DNA of 64,000 bases, taken from assembly GCA_903823115.1 (NCBI GenBank), contig CAIJRN010000025.1, forward strand, positions 48,750 to 112,749. Direction: 5' to 3'. The notes beneath the pieces were generated by a model. The model had not been told where the DNA came from and searched no databases. It worked only from the letters and a program-made list of their open reading frames with translations. The stretch's first letter is position 1; each line of letters starts with the position of its first letter. Position numbers and translations under genes: made by a program. The stretch is from an uncultured cyanobacterium (GTDB lineage Bacteria; Cyanobacteriota; Cyanobacteriia; PCC-6307; Cyanobiaceae). This document shows, in pieces, positions 28,499-37,484 of this stretch.

Positions 28499-30070
28499 AT
28501 GCCTTACACCCTCACCACCCCCCTCTATTACGTCAACGATCGGCCGCACCTGGGCAGCACCTACACGACCCTGGCCTGCGATGCGATCGCCCGCTTCCAG
28601 CGCCTGAAGGGCGAGCGAGTGATCTTCATCACCGGCTGTGATGAACACGGCCTCAAGATCATGCGCACCGCTGAGGCGGCCGGCCTGACCCCCCAGGCCC
28701 ATTGTGATGCCATCAGCGAGCGCTACCGCGATCTCTGGCAACGCTGGCAGATCAGCAACGATCGCTTCATCCGCACCAGTGATCCTCGCCATCACCAGGT
28801 GGTCAAGCAGTTCTTTGCCCGGGTTGAAGCCAGCGGCGATGTGGTGGAAGGTCGCCAGCAGGGTTGGTATTGCGTCGCCTGTGAGGAGTTCAAGGACGAC
28901 CCCCATGAGAGCGACGATCCGGAATGTCCGATCCATCGCCGACCACTGGAATGGCGCGACGAGGTGAACCTCTTTTTCCGCCTCTCCCGCTATCAGAAGC
29001 AGATTGAGGAGCTGGTGTCCAGGGAGGGCTTCATCGCCCCGGCTTCGCGTCGCCGTGAGGTGGAGAATTTCGTGGCTGGCGGTCTGAAGGATTTTTCGAT
29101 CTCACGGGTGGATCTGCCCTGGGGTATCCCGGTACCCGGTCACAGCGGTCACACGTTCTATGTGTGGTTTGACGCGTTGCTGGGCTATCTCTCCGCCCTG
29201 CTGGAACCGGGCGTGCCTGTGGATCTTGATGCCTTGGTGCAACAGGGCTGGCCCGCCCAGCTGCATGTGATCGGCAAAGATATCCTGCGTTTCCACGCTG
29301 TCTTCTGGCCGGCCATGCTGCTCTCGGCGGGACTGGAGTTGCCGACCACGGTGTTCGGCCATGGCTTTCTCACCCGCGAGGGCCAGAAGATGGGCAAGTC
29401 CCTGGGCAACGTGCTCGATCCGGAGCTGTTGCTGGAACGCTGTGGCCGCGATGCGGTGCGCTGGTATCTGCTGCGGGACATTCCTTTTGGCGACGACGGC
29501 GACTTTCAGCAGCAACGTTTCAGTGATCTGGTCAACAATGACCTGGCCAATACGATCGGCAACCTGTTGAATCGCACCTCCTCGATGGCGCGCAAGTGGT
29601 TTGACGGCGCCGTGCCTCCCGCCGGAGAGGCGGCCAGCTCCAGCCACCCCCTGGCGCTGGCGGCGGCGGCGGCGGCCGAGAGCTTCGAGGCGGCCATGGC
29701 CCGGCTCGATTTCCGTACAGCGGCCGAAAGCGTCCTGCAACTGGCGATCGGCGCCAACGGTTTCCTCAATGAGAACGCTCCCTGGAAACGGATGAAAACC
29801 CCTGGGGAAGAATTGCGGGTCGGCGCAGACCTCTATGCCGTGCTCGAAACCAGCCGTTGGCTGGGCTTGCTGTTGGCGCCGCTGCTGCCTGAATTGTCCT
29901 CAAGGCTGCTGGATCAACTGGCCCAGGAGTCGATCGACAGCGCCAGTGACCCGCAGACCACGCCTTCCCCCTGGCAGCAGGCCCTGCGCTGGGGCGTCCT
30001 CAACCCAGGCCAGGCTCTGCCCGAACCGGTTCCGGTGATGCAGCGCCTCGAACTGGACGGGCCCCTGTGA
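28499..30070 (+). CDS. metG: Methionine-tRNA ligase
   Basis: Charges tRNA-Met. About 523 residues from the ATG at 28499 (TLTTPLYYVNDRPHLGS, the HIGH-equivalent). The signature KMSKS is KMGKS in GQKMGKSLGNVLD near residue 296. The connective peptide has a partial zinc knuckle (CVACEEFKDD...CPIHRR), as in MetRS with one knuckle. The C-terminal helical anticodon domain is present, but there is no appended EMAP tRNA-binding domain. Its stop overlaps the lptC-like gene's GTG by 4 bases. Confidence 0.96.
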   Translation: MPYTLTTPLYYVNDRPHLGSTYTTLACDAIARFQRLKGERVIFITGCDEHGLKIMRTAEAAGLTPQAHCDAISERYRDLWQRWQISNDRFIRTSDPRHHQVVKQFFARVEASGDVVEGRQQGWYCVACEEFKDDPHESDDPECPIHRRPLEWRDEVNLFFRLSRYQKQIEELVSREGFIAPASRRREVENFVAGGLKDFSISRVDLPWGIPVPGHSGHTFYVWFDALLGYLSALLEPGVPVDLDALVQQGWPAQLHVIGKDILRFHAVFWPAMLLSAGLELPTTVFGHGFLTREGQKMGKSLGNVLDPELLLERCGRDAVRWYLLRDIPFGDDGDFQQQRFSDLVNNDLANTIGNLLNRTSSMARKWFDGAVPPAGEAASSSHPLALAAAAAAESFEAAMARLDFRTAAESVLQLAIGANGFLNENAPWKRMKTPGEELRVGADLYAVLETSRWLGLLLAPLLPELSSRLLDQLAQESIDSASDPQTTPSPWQQALRWGVLNPGQALPEPVPVMQRLELDGPL

Positions 30071-31308
30071 GCTGGTCCATGAACGTATCGGCGTCCGTGC
30101 GAGCTGGGTTGCGATGGGCGGCGTTGACGCCGTTGCTGGTGTCCCTGCTGACGGCCTGCTCCAGTGGCAAACCGATCAGCCAGGACGACAACGCGCCCCC
30201 CTTTGTGTTCCGATCACTCGATCTGCGCCAGCAGGATCAACGGGGGCGCCCCTCCTGGAGTCTCACCAGCCCGGAGGCCCGCTACGACCTGCGGCGCCAG
30301 GTGGCCCAGGCGGTGACCCCGAAGGGGATGATCTATCGGGATGGCCAGCCCGCCTATCGCCTGCAGGCCACCAGTGGCACCGTGATCAACGACGGCGAAG
30401 TGGTGCTGCTGGAGGGCCGGATCCGGGTCGAACAGGTGGGCCGCCAGCCCGTGCTGATCGAGGCCTCGCGGGTGCGCTGGTTCCCCTCCCGCCAGCGCAT
30501 GGAGATCGACCGCCATCCCCGGGCGAGTGATCCCCAGTATCGGCTGAGCTCCCAGCGGGCGACGTTCCTGTTTGATCTGAACCTGCTCAGGCTTCGGGGC
30601 AAGCCGCTGATGGAGCGCTGGAGCACGCGTTTTGATCCGTTCAAGGATCCGGCCCGCGCCGATCCGGACACGGTCCTGCATGTCAGCGAGGCGGACTGGA
30701 ATCCAACCAGCGGCGCCCTGCAGACCCGCGGTCCCGTGCTGGCGAACCGTTGGGCTCCCGGCCGCTCCCGTAGCCAGCCGCCCCAGACGCTCACAGCCTC
30801 GGCCCTCGATGGCAACACCCTGCAGCAACAGCTGCGGCTGCTGGCCCCTGTGCTCTACAGCGACAGCGTCGATCAGTCGCGGCTTGAAGCCAGGGAGGTG
30901 CGTCTCGATCTGCGTCAGCACACAGCCAACTCCAGCGAGCCCTTTCAAGGCAACCGAGCCGCCCTGGCGTTTCGGGGACAGGGCTTTGCGGTCCACGAGC
31001 TTCAGACCAGTGTGGAGATCCCCTCCGGCTGCGTGATCACCCAGAACAACGATGTCCTCACCGCCAGGCGTTGCCGCTGGAACTGGATCAGCCAGGAGGT
31101 GGAAGCCGACGGCGATCTGGAGCTGAAGCGGCAGCAGAATCACCAGATCACCCGGGGGCAGCGGCTGCGCGGCCGCCTGGGTTCGGAGGGTTCGCTGCTG
31201 GTTTCCACCCCTTCAGGGCGCGTCTTCAGCCAGTTCCAGGTGCCGAATCGCCCGAGGCCGCCACGGTTGCAACGACCCCGTCCAGTGCCGGAGCCCATTC
31301 GGCTGTAA
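30067..31308 (+). CDS. LptC-like LPS export lipoprotein
   Basis: 413 residues from a GTG overlapping the metG stop (GTGA). The N-terminus is a lipoprotein signal (ALTPLLVSLLTACSSG; lipobox LLTAC, lipidated Cys at about residue 30). The body is a string of beta strands of the LptC/OstA jellyroll kind (SPEARYDLRRQVAQ, GTVINDGEVVLLEGRI), roughly twice the length of proteobacterial LptC, as in other cyanobacteria. It should bridge LPS from LptB2FG toward the outer membrane. Its last 83 bp are antisense to the end of the convergent CCB-type gene. Confidence 0.82.
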   Translation: MSWSMNVSASVRAGLRWAALTPLLVSLLTACSSGKPISQDDNAPPFVFRSLDLRQQDQRGRPSWSLTSPEARYDLRRQVAQAVTPKGMIYRDGQPAYRLQATSGTVINDGEVVLLEGRIRVEQVGRQPVLIEASRVRWFPSRQRMEIDRHPRASDPQYRLSSQRATFLFDLNLLRLRGKPLMERWSTRFDPFKDPARADPDTVLHVSEADWNPTSGALQTRGPVLANRWAPGRSRSQPPQTLTASALDGNTLQQQLRLLAPVLYSDSVDQSRLEAREVRLDLRQHTANSSEPFQGNRAALAFRGQGFAVHELQTSVEIPSGCVITQNNDVLTARRCRWNWISQEVEADGDLELKRQQNHQITRGQRLRGRLGSEGSLLVSTPSGRVFSQFQVPNRPRPPRLQRPRPVPEPIRL

Positions 31309-31909
31309 GCCGCTGCGACCATCCCTCCAGCCAGATCAGATCACTGCGGCTGAAGCAGCGCACGGACCATCCCCCGACCACCAGCAGTCCGTGGCCGGCG
31401 AAGGGTTGCACCAGCACGGACGGTAGACCAGGCAGAAGCGCATCGAATTCCTCTCGGCCGGGGTAAAGCTTGAGATCCACCAGGGAGATGGCCTTGCCGC
31501 TCTCGAGACAACGCAGGCAGATGGCACCTGGGAGAAAGGGGCTGTCCGTCAGCAGGCCGCGGCGCAACAGAACCGTCTGATTCCAGATCACCAGCAGCGT
31601 CGCTGCCGGGGTGGCGGTCAACACCAGAGCGCTGCCCCAGCCGAGCTCGCGACGCAGCGGCTCGGGCAACCCCTGCGCCCAGCACAGCCCCTCCGCCCCG
31701 CCCAGCTCCGCCCGCTCGGCGACGACGGGGGTGATGCGGGTCCACAACAGCCCCACCAGCATCAGGACCACCGAGAGGATGGCTGCCACCACCCCGGCAC
31801 GCTGCAGGGAGGGATCGACAGCTTCGGCGCTGAGCTGGTTGATCACGGTCAGCAGCAGGCCCACGGCCCCGGCGACCACCGGGATGCGGGCTGGGGCGGG
31901 CATGTCCAT
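31226..31909 (-). CDS. Cofactor assembly of complex C subunit B (CCB2/CCB4-like)
   Basis: About 227 residues. CCB proteins attach haem c-i to cytochrome b6. Two N-terminal membrane helices (VVAGAVGLLLTVINQL and GVVAAILSVVLMLVGLLWT) are followed by a soluble domain with ERAELGGAEGLCW, TPAATLLVIWNQTVLLRRG and a C-terminal SVRCFSRSDLIWLEGWSQRL, matching the cyanobacterial family. ATG at 31909 is chosen over GTG at 31915. The 3' end overlaps the lptC-like gene by 83 bp. Confidence 0.82.
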   Translation of the reverse strand: MDMPAPARIPVVAGAVGLLLTVINQLSAEAVDPSLQRAGVVAAILSVVLMLVGLLWTRITPVVAERAELGGAEGLCWAQGLPEPLRRELGWGSALVLTATPAATLLVIWNQTVLLRRGLLTDSPFLPGAICLRCLESGKAISLVDLKLYPGREEFDALLPGLPSVLVQPFAGHGLLVVGGWSVRCFSRSDLIWLEGWSQRLTAEWAPALDGVVATVAASGDSAPGTG

Positions 31910-31993
31910 GACCACGAATCAAAGACAGTCGTTGCACTCAGGATGCAGGATCGCCCATGCCCTGCTGCAATGGGTGCAGCCATTCCCGCTCCC

Positions 31994-32401
31994 ATGACTC
32001 CCAGTGAGGCCTTCGCCGCCATTGCCCTTGCCGCCGTGGCCTGTGATGGCTCCTTAGATCGCGAGGAGGCCCATGCGCTGAGGCAACAACTCGAGAAGCG
32101 CAGTCCCTATCGGGACCTGAGCGAGGTGGCGATGGGCCAGATGTTCGATGGCCTGCTCTCCACCCTGCGCCGTGATGGCTGGGAGGCCCTCGTCAGCGAG
32201 GCGATCCCGCTGCTGACGCCGCTGCAACAGGAAACTGGCCTGGCGATGGCCGCCGAACTCGTCCATGCCGATCGCGTTGTCACCGACACCGAACGGGAGA
32301 TGCTGCAGCGCATGGCGGGTCAGTTGCAGATTCCCGCCGAACGCTCGCAACTGGTTCTGGAGGTGATTGCTCTGCTGCACCGCGACAGCCTGGCCGGCTG
32401 A
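31994..32401 (+). CDS. TerB-like tellurite resistance family protein
   Basis: 135 residues from the ATG at 31994, all-helical. It carries the TerB pattern of two acidic metal-binding-like helices: AAVACDGSLDREEAHALRQ near the start and AELVHADRVVTDTEREML in the second half. The role of stand-alone TerB domains is unclear; tellurite resistance is only the family name. Ten bases before the Psb32-like gene, so probably one transcript. Confidence 0.75.
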   Translation: MTPSEAFAAIALAAVACDGSLDREEAHALRQQLEKRSPYRDLSEVAMGQMFDGLLSTLRRDGWEALVSEAIPLLTPLQQETGLAMAAELVHADRVVTDTEREMLQRMAGQLQIPAERSQLVLEVIALLHRDSLAG

Positions 32402-32411
32402 GAGCAGACTG

Positions 32412-33158
32412 ATGCCATCCGCACGCCCTCCCGTGGTCCCTGTCGTGCCCCTGACACGTTCTCTTGCGCCGGCCAGGATCGGCAAGCTTTGCGCCCGCCT
32501 GGCGACAGGCCTGGCCCTGCTGCTGGTTCTCGGCCTCGGCGTTGCCCCGGTTCAGGCAATTGCCGCCGACAACTTCCCAGCTTCTGCGCCCAGCAGTCAT
32601 CTGCTGGATGAGGCCGATGTCTTCAGCCGGGCCAGCCGCGCTGAAGTGGAGAAACAGCTGGAGTCTCTTGCTGCTGAGCGGGTCGATGCACGGTTGGTGA
32701 CGATCAACCGTCTGGACTACGGCCTCACCCTGGACCAGCTCGGTCAACAGCTGTTGGAGCGCTGGGCCACCAGCTCCAGCGAGGCTCCGGATCCCAACCG
32801 GTTGCTGTTGTTGATCGACACCAAGACCAAAGCCGCTGCCGTGGTGGCATCACCACAATTGAAGCGCCAACTGTCACCGGATCTGTTGCGCAGTACGGCG
32901 CGAACCACCATGGCTCAGCCGCTGCGGGATGGCGATCGCTACCGCCAGGCCACGGTGGACGGTCTTGAGCGTCTGGCCACCGTGTTGCGGGGCGGCGACG
33001 ATCCCGGCGAGGACGTGATCGAGGAAGCCGCGGTTGTGGCCAGCAACATCCCGACCAAGGAGGAAACCGAGAGCAGCAATGCCTTCACCTGGGTGGTGGT
33101 GCTGTTGGTGGTGGGTTCGGTGGTGCCGATGCTGACTTGGTGGGTTTTCTCGCGCTGA
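32412..33158 (+). CDS. TPM-domain protein, Psb32/TLP18.3 family
   Basis: 248 residues from the ATG at 32412. Signal peptide region about 28-53 (LATGLALLLVLGLGVAPVQA). The TPM domain begins HLLDEADVFSRASRAEVEKQ and contains DPNRLLLLIDTKTKAAAVVA. A C-terminal membrane helix (FTWVVVLLVVGSVVPMLTWW) anchors it, as in Psb32, which in thylakoid membranes helps photosystem II repair and protects it from photodamage. The next gene is another photosynthesis-related membrane protein (PxcA). Confidence 0.85.
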   Translation: MPSARPPVVPVVPLTRSLAPARIGKLCARLATGLALLLVLGLGVAPVQAIAADNFPASAPSSHLLDEADVFSRASRAEVEKQLESLAAERVDARLVTINRLDYGLTLDQLGQQLLERWATSSSEAPDPNRLLLLIDTKTKAAAVVASPQLKRQLSPDLLRSTARTTMAQPLRDGDRYRQATVDGLERLATVLRGGDDPGEDVIEEAAVVASNIPTKEETESSNAFTWVVVLLVVGSVVPMLTWWVFSR

Positions 33159-33179
33159 TTGATCCAAAGGACACACACC

Positions 33180-34325
33180 ATGGGGCTGACCGATTGGCTG
33201 GGGACATTTGGCAAGGCGCAATCCCTTGATCTGAGCAGCGATCTGGAGCGCGGCTACGAAGCAGGGTTGTTGATCCAGAGCCTGGAGCTGGAGCACTACA
33301 ACGATCGGCCGGTGAGGCCGGAACTGGAATTGCGCCTGCCCAAGGGCATGCAGGCCCAGGTGTTGCGACGGTTCAGAGCGGCACTTCAGGTCTGCCGCCA
33401 GTCGCTGGATCAATTGGAGCCCTATCGCCAGGAGCTGTCGGGACAGGAGCTGCGGCAGATTCAGCTGATTGAGTCGGTGGTGGCTCGCTACGACGACAAA
33501 CGCAAGGCCTTGCCCAGCCTCAGCCGATCGCCTGAGATCCTGCCGCGCAGCCTGATCGGTGTGGTTGATCAGGTCAGGCGCCAACTGGATCCGGAGGCGG
33601 AAGCCACCGTGGTCGCGGGTTTTCGCCGCCGCCGTGACTCCACCCTGGTGTCGCTGCGAATTCTGCTGCTGCTGATCCTGGTGCCGATCCTGTTGCAACA
33701 GGTGAGCAGGGTGTATGTGGTTTCACCACTGGTCGATCGCTTTTCGCCAGAGACGCCCTTCCTCAACTATCCCAAACCCAGGCTCGAGCAATCGGCGATC
33801 AAAAAGCTGCGCGAATTCCAGTCGGAGATCGAATTCAGCGCCTTGCTCGATGAGAAGCCGCTGCCAACGCGGGAGGCGATGCAACAACAACTGGCTGAAC
33901 GGGCCAAGGAGCTGAAGGACGAGGCTGATCAGGAAAGCACCCATGCAGTCAAAAACGTTCTCTCAGATCTGTTCGGCTTGTTCGGCTTTTTAGTGGTTTG
34001 CTTCCTTGGTCAGCGGGATATTCAGATTCTGCGTGGTTTCATTGATGAAATGGTCTATGGCCTCAGTGACAGTGCCAAGGCGTTTGCAATTATTTTATTC
34101 ACCGATATCTTTGTGGGCTTTCACAGCCCTGAGGGCTGGACGGTGCTGCTGGATGGCGTAGCCCACCACCTGGGCCTGCCGCCTCAGGAAAACTTCATCA
34201 TGCTATTTATCGCCACTTTTCCAGTGGTCTTGGCCACGATCTTCAAGTATTGGATCTTCCGCTATCTCAACCGTGTCTCGCCCTCCTCGGTGGCGACCCT
34301 GCGCAACATGAACGGTGGCGGTTGA
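33180..34325 (+). CDS. pxcA: Proton extrusion protein PxcA (CemA family)
   Basis: 381 residues from the ATG at 33180. Light-induced Na+-dependent proton extrusion and, through it, CO2 uptake depend on this inner-membrane protein. Membrane helices: ILLLLILVPILLQQV, then the CemA core LFGLFGFLVVCFLGQRDIQI with FIDEMVYGLSDSAKAFAIIL, FTDIFVGFHSPEGWTVLLDG and FIATFPVVLATIFKYWIFRY. The N-terminal 150 residues are soluble and helical. A GTG for cobU follows two bases after the stop. Confidence 0.93.
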   Translation: MGLTDWLGTFGKAQSLDLSSDLERGYEAGLLIQSLELEHYNDRPVRPELELRLPKGMQAQVLRRFRAALQVCRQSLDQLEPYRQELSGQELRQIQLIESVVARYDDKRKALPSLSRSPEILPRSLIGVVDQVRRQLDPEAEATVVAGFRRRRDSTLVSLRILLLLILVPILLQQVSRVYVVSPLVDRFSPETPFLNYPKPRLEQSAIKKLREFQSEIEFSALLDEKPLPTREAMQQQLAERAKELKDEADQESTHAVKNVLSDLFGLFGFLVVCFLGQRDIQILRGFIDEMVYGLSDSAKAFAIILFTDIFVGFHSPEGWTVLLDGVAHHLGLPPQENFIMLFIATFPVVLATIFKYWIFRYLNRVSPSSVATLRNMNGGG

Positions 34326-34327
34326 GG

Positions 34328-34927
34328 GTGGCGGTTGAGCCCCTCGCCCCGCGCTCCGAGCCTGGCCTCAGCCTGGCTCCCCAGCCGCGGCTGACTCTGA
34401 TCAGCGGTCCTGCCGGCGGGGGCAAGAGCCGCTGGGCCGAGCATCTCGCTTCCCTCAGCGGTCGGTCGGTGGTGTACCTGGCCACCGGCCCCCTGTTGCC
34501 CCTGGATGACAGCTGGCAGCAACGCCTGGAGCGCCATCGCCGGCGCCGGCCACCGGACTGGCAGTGCCTGGAGGTGCAAGGGCAGCTGGCCCAGGAGCTG
34601 CTGTTGCTCGATGATGCTCAGATCGCGCTGGTGGATTCCCTCGGCACCTGGGCCGCCGCCTGGCTGGAGGAACCCCCGGAGGTCTGGGAGCAGGTCTGCG
34701 GCGAGTTGCTGGCTGCCATCACGGCTTCGGCTGCGCCGCTGCTGCTCGTCTGTGAGGAGGTCAGCTGGGGTGTGGTGCCGGCCACGCTGGCGGGAGGTCG
34801 CTTCCGTGACCGGCTCACCAAATTTCAACAGGCCATTGCTCGCCACTGTGACCGCTCCTGGCTGGTGTTGCAGGGACGGGCTCTCGATCTTCACGCCCTG
34901 GGCCTTGCGGTCCCAGCTGACCCCTGA
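34328..34927 (+). CDS. cobU: Adenosylcobinamide kinase / guanylyltransferase CobU
   Basis: 199 residues from the GTG at 34328, preceded by GAGG. Phosphorylates adenosylcobinamide and transfers GMP to it in nucleotide-loop assembly. P-loop LISGPAGGGKSRWAEHLAS, the family motifs VVYLATGPLL and LERHRRRRPPDW, ALVDSLGTWAA and VCEEVSWGVVP. An upstream in-frame ATG (34250) would overlap pxcA and adds no family sequence. Shares the B12 theme with cobN and metH. Overlaps the trmL ATG by one base. Confidence 0.9.
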   Translation: MAVEPLAPRSEPGLSLAPQPRLTLISGPAGGGKSRWAEHLASLSGRSVVYLATGPLLPLDDSWQQRLERHRRRRPPDWQCLEVQGQLAQELLLLDDAQIALVDSLGTWAAAWLEEPPEVWEQVCGELLAAITASAAPLLLVCEEVSWGVVPATLAGGRFRDRLTKFQQAIARHCDRSWLVLQGRALDLHALGLAVPADP

Positions 34928-35415
34928 TGCCGCGCGTCGTCCTCTATCAACCGCAGATCCCGCCCAACACCGGCAATGTCGCTCGCACCTGCGCCGCCAC
35001 AGCCAGTCCGCTTCACCTGATCGAGCCGCTCGGTTTCACCATCGATGATCGCCAACTGCGACGGGCCGGCCTGGATTACTGGCCCTGGGTCGACCTGCAG
35101 CGTCATCGCGATCTGGAGGCCTTTGAACGCCACCGTGCCGCTCTGGGCGGCCGGCTGGTGGCTCTCAGTGCCCATGCCGAGCAGCCCTACACCCGTTTCG
35201 GCTTTGCGGCCGGCGACTGGCTGCTGTTTGGCCGGGAGACCGAGGGCTTGCCGCCGGAGCTGCTGGCGATCACCGATGTCCGCCTGGGCATCCCCATGGC
35301 CGGTGGTCTGGAGCGGGGTGGTGGCGTGCGCAGCCTGAATCTCTCGGTGGCTGTGGCCGTCGTTCTCTTCGAGGCGCTTCGCCAGCTGGAACCCACTGCC
35401 CCCCAAGGCTTCTGA
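34927..35415 (+). CDS. trmL: tRNA (cytidine/uridine-34 2'-O)-methyltransferase TrmL
   Basis: 162 residues, a minimal SpoU/TrmD (SPOUT) methyltransferase with no extra domain, as in TrmL, which methylates the wobble ribose of tRNA-Leu. Motif 1 is YQPQIPPNTGNVARTC, motif 2 LLFGRETEGLP, motif 3 IPMAGG...VRSLNLSVAVAV with an unusual Gly/Glu/Arg-rich insertion (GLERGGG) before VRSLNLS. Coupled to cobU by TGATG. Confidence 0.92.
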   Translation: MPRVVLYQPQIPPNTGNVARTCAATASPLHLIEPLGFTIDDRQLRRAGLDYWPWVDLQRHRDLEAFERHRAALGGRLVALSAHAEQPYTRFGFAAGDWLLFGRETEGLPPELLAITDVRLGIPMAGGLERGGGVRSLNLSVAVAVVLFEALRQLEPTAPQGF

Positions 35416-35572
35416 GTGATCAGCGTCGATCCTTATCCGGGCGAATTCGGCCGGAATGCTTCGCGGATGTGGCCAGAGTGACTTGATCGATGCCGCTCCA
35501 CGGGTTACTGTCTGCGCGACCCGGAGATGTCGGCTTCTCTACCGGGTTTTGTCCGAATGGGTGAAAAATTGC

Positions 35573-36610
35573 ATGAAGCCTTTCCGTTGGATCCTGCCTG
35601 TACTCCTCACTACGCCTGCGATTGCACCGCTTGTCGCCGCAGTAGCCGATGATGCCCGTGGCTCAAACCCAACAGATCTTCTGATCGCCTCCCTGCCTGC
35701 CCTCAAGCCGTCCACGGTCTGGGTGAAAGTCAGGAAGTCCACCACCATCGAGGAGCTTTCTTCCCAGCTCGGCCTCGACGAAACCCAGCTGGCCAAGCTG
35801 AATCGGGTCGATGAAGACCACCGCTTCCATCCCGGGGATCTGCTTAACGTGCCCTCGGCTCAGGGACAGCAACTGGATCGCATCGCCTCCATCGATCCCG
35901 CTGGCGCTCGCCTCGCCCATCCACTGCCGGCTTCGCCGCCACCCTCGGTCGGAGACGGTGTCGTGCGGTTTGGCGACACCTTGATCATGATTGCCCAGCG
36001 TTATGGCATGAGCCTGGCTGAATTGCTGCGGCTCAATCCCGGTCTTGAGACGGCCCGCCTCGTCGTCGGCAGCCAGGTACGCCTGGCCCAGTCGGCTCCA
36101 AATATGCGTTCGCACATGCTGCTGGCGATGAATCCGGTCGGTAGTGGCGGCGTCAGTTGGCCCGAACTGCCCAATTTCGGCCCACAGCAACGACCGTTCA
36201 ACGGCAATGGCAGCGGCGGCTCCACCTCAACCTCGTTCATCTGGCCAGCCCAGGGCACCTTCACCTCTGGCTACGGCTGGCGCTGGGGCCGGATGCACAA
36301 GGGCATTGATGTGGCCAACAACGTCGGCACCACGGTCGTGGCAGCCCAGGATGGCCAGGTTTCCTTCGCCGGCTGGGATGATGGTGGCTACGGCTATCTG
36401 GTCAAAATCACCCACGCCGATGGCACGATCACGGTCTACGGCCACAACAGCAGAATTCTGGTGTCCCAAGGGCAGATGGTTCAGCAGGGGCAGCCGATCA
36501 GCCAGATGGGCAGCACCGGCCGCAGCACCGGTCCGCACCTGCATTTCGAGATCCGCCCCGCCGGCCAAGGTGCCATGAACCCCCTGCTCTTCTTGCCAGC
36601 ACGGGCCTGA
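35573..36610 (+). CDS. LysM and M23-peptidase (murein endopeptidase-like) protein
   Basis: 345 residues from the ATG at 35573. Signal peptide FRWILPVLLTTPAIAPLVAA. Two LysM-type repeats (about 45-95 and 125-165; the second begins VRFGDTLIMIAQRYGMSLAE), a Gly/Ser linker, then peptidase M23 from about residue 225 with zinc ligands in WGRMHKGIDVANN and TGPHLHFEIRP. Exported; cuts or senses peptidoglycan cross-links (NlpD/EnvC-like). All zinc ligands look intact, so it is probably active. Confidence 0.92.
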   Translation: MKPFRWILPVLLTTPAIAPLVAAVADDARGSNPTDLLIASLPALKPSTVWVKVRKSTTIEELSSQLGLDETQLAKLNRVDEDHRFHPGDLLNVPSAQGQQLDRIASIDPAGARLAHPLPASPPPSVGDGVVRFGDTLIMIAQRYGMSLAELLRLNPGLETARLVVGSQVRLAQSAPNMRSHMLLAMNPVGSGGVSWPELPNFGPQQRPFNGNGSGGSTSTSFIWPAQGTFTSGYGWRWGRMHKGIDVANNVGTTVVAAQDGQVSFAGWDDGGYGYLVKITHADGTITVYGHNSRILVSQGQMVQQGQPISQMGSTGRSTGPHLHFEIRPAGQGAMNPLLFLPARA

Positions 36611-36680
36611 TTCCAAGTCAGGCAGCCAGACATCGCCGGCGAGTGACCCACGCACCCCGATCGTTTAAGCTGCCATTTCC

Positions 36681-36754
36681 GGCTCGGTAGCTCAGCTGGT
36701 TAGAGCGTGGGATTCATAACCCCAAGGTCGGGAGTTCAAGTCTCCCCCGAGCCA
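36681..36754 (+). tRNA. trnM: tRNA-Met (CAU), elongator type
   Basis: A 74-nt cloverleaf without encoded CCA. Acceptor GGCTCGG pairs with CCGAGCC (36747-36753) then A73. D-arm AGCTCAGCTGGTTAGAGC, anticodon loop TTCATAA (CAT), T-arm with GTTCAAG. G1-C72 pairing rules out the initiator. A CAU tRNA could also be lysidine-modified tRNA-Ile2, but the anticodon stem fits elongator Met. Confidence 0.95.
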
Positions 36755-36770
36755 TGCCTGCAAATGCTTT

Positions 36771-36797
36771 AAGCCCCTGCTTCGGCGGGGTTTTTTT
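36771..36797 (+). terminator. Rho-independent terminator after tRNA-Met
   Basis: CCCCTGC-TTCG-GCGGGG hairpin (36774-36790, UUCG tetraloop, one bulge) followed by seven T (36791-36797). Confidence 0.93.
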
Positions 36798-36997
36798 ATG
36801 GCATCGCAAGCAATCTCAGCCGCTGAAAACTACCCGGACTGGACTTTCAGACAGATTGAATATGTTTGGATCTTGCTCGAAATTCCTGCAAATCGCCCTG
36901 GTTCAGGAGCCGGGACCACTGCCAGAGCTGCGATTTGCCAGCTCATGGCCCGTGAAGCCCGTCGGATCTCCATCAGGGACGCGGCCCAGGTGAGCCC

Positions 36998-37441
36998 CTA
37001 ACGGCTGCCGTCCTGGCCCGGATCCAGAGGCAATCCGCGCACCGACAACGCCAGCCGCCTGGCGAACAGCAGCAGCGGGTACATCGCCCGGGCCCTGCGG
37101 CTGTCAGCCAGCAGCGGCGACAACAGCTGCAGCAAGGCGGCACTGGCTGACATCCGCCGGCATAACCAGGCGATTGCCTCGGCACCATGAAGGACCTGCT
37201 CACCGTCGAGAACCATGGCGCCATCCCGTAGGCGATAGCCCCGCCGCTCCAGCTGTTGCCGCAAGGCCAGATCGGCGCGGCCATCACGAATCTGCAGGCC
37301 AGGGATCCCACTGCGCAGTTCACTGAGTTCGGCGAAGTGGCGGCAGAAGACGCAGCCGCCATCGAAGACCAGCACAGGAGCACTCAAGGCGCCCTGTACG
37401 AGCGGTTCGGGAGAATCAGGTTCCCTGTCTCTCCTTGCCAT
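36998..37441 (-). CDS. DCC-type thiol-disulfide oxidoreductase family protein
   Basis: 147 residues from the ATG at 37441. The defining DxxCxxC motif is VLVFDGGCVFCRHF near residue 25-38, followed by family-like RDGAMVLDGEQVLHGAEAIA and a hydrophobic C-terminal half (YPLLLFARRLALS). Starts further upstream would run into the divergent secreted-protein gene. Substrate unknown; thioredoxin-like fold is the family expectation. Confidence 0.82.
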   Translation of the reverse strand: MARRDREPDSPEPLVQGALSAPVLVFDGGCVFCRHFAELSELRSGIPGLQIRDGRADLALRQQLERRGYRLRDGAMVLDGEQVLHGAEAIAWLCRRMSASAALLQLLSPLLADSRRARAMYPLLLFARRLALSVRGLPLDPGQDGSR

Positions 37442-37484
37442 GTCTGCCCCTGCCATGCCCTTCTCCGCCATGACACGGTCCGCC

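Noticed and set aside
36798..37001. 67-codon plus ORF directly after the tRNA terminator
   Set aside because: ATG abuts the T-tract with no ribosome-binding site, no family character, and it overlaps the stop of the DCC gene.
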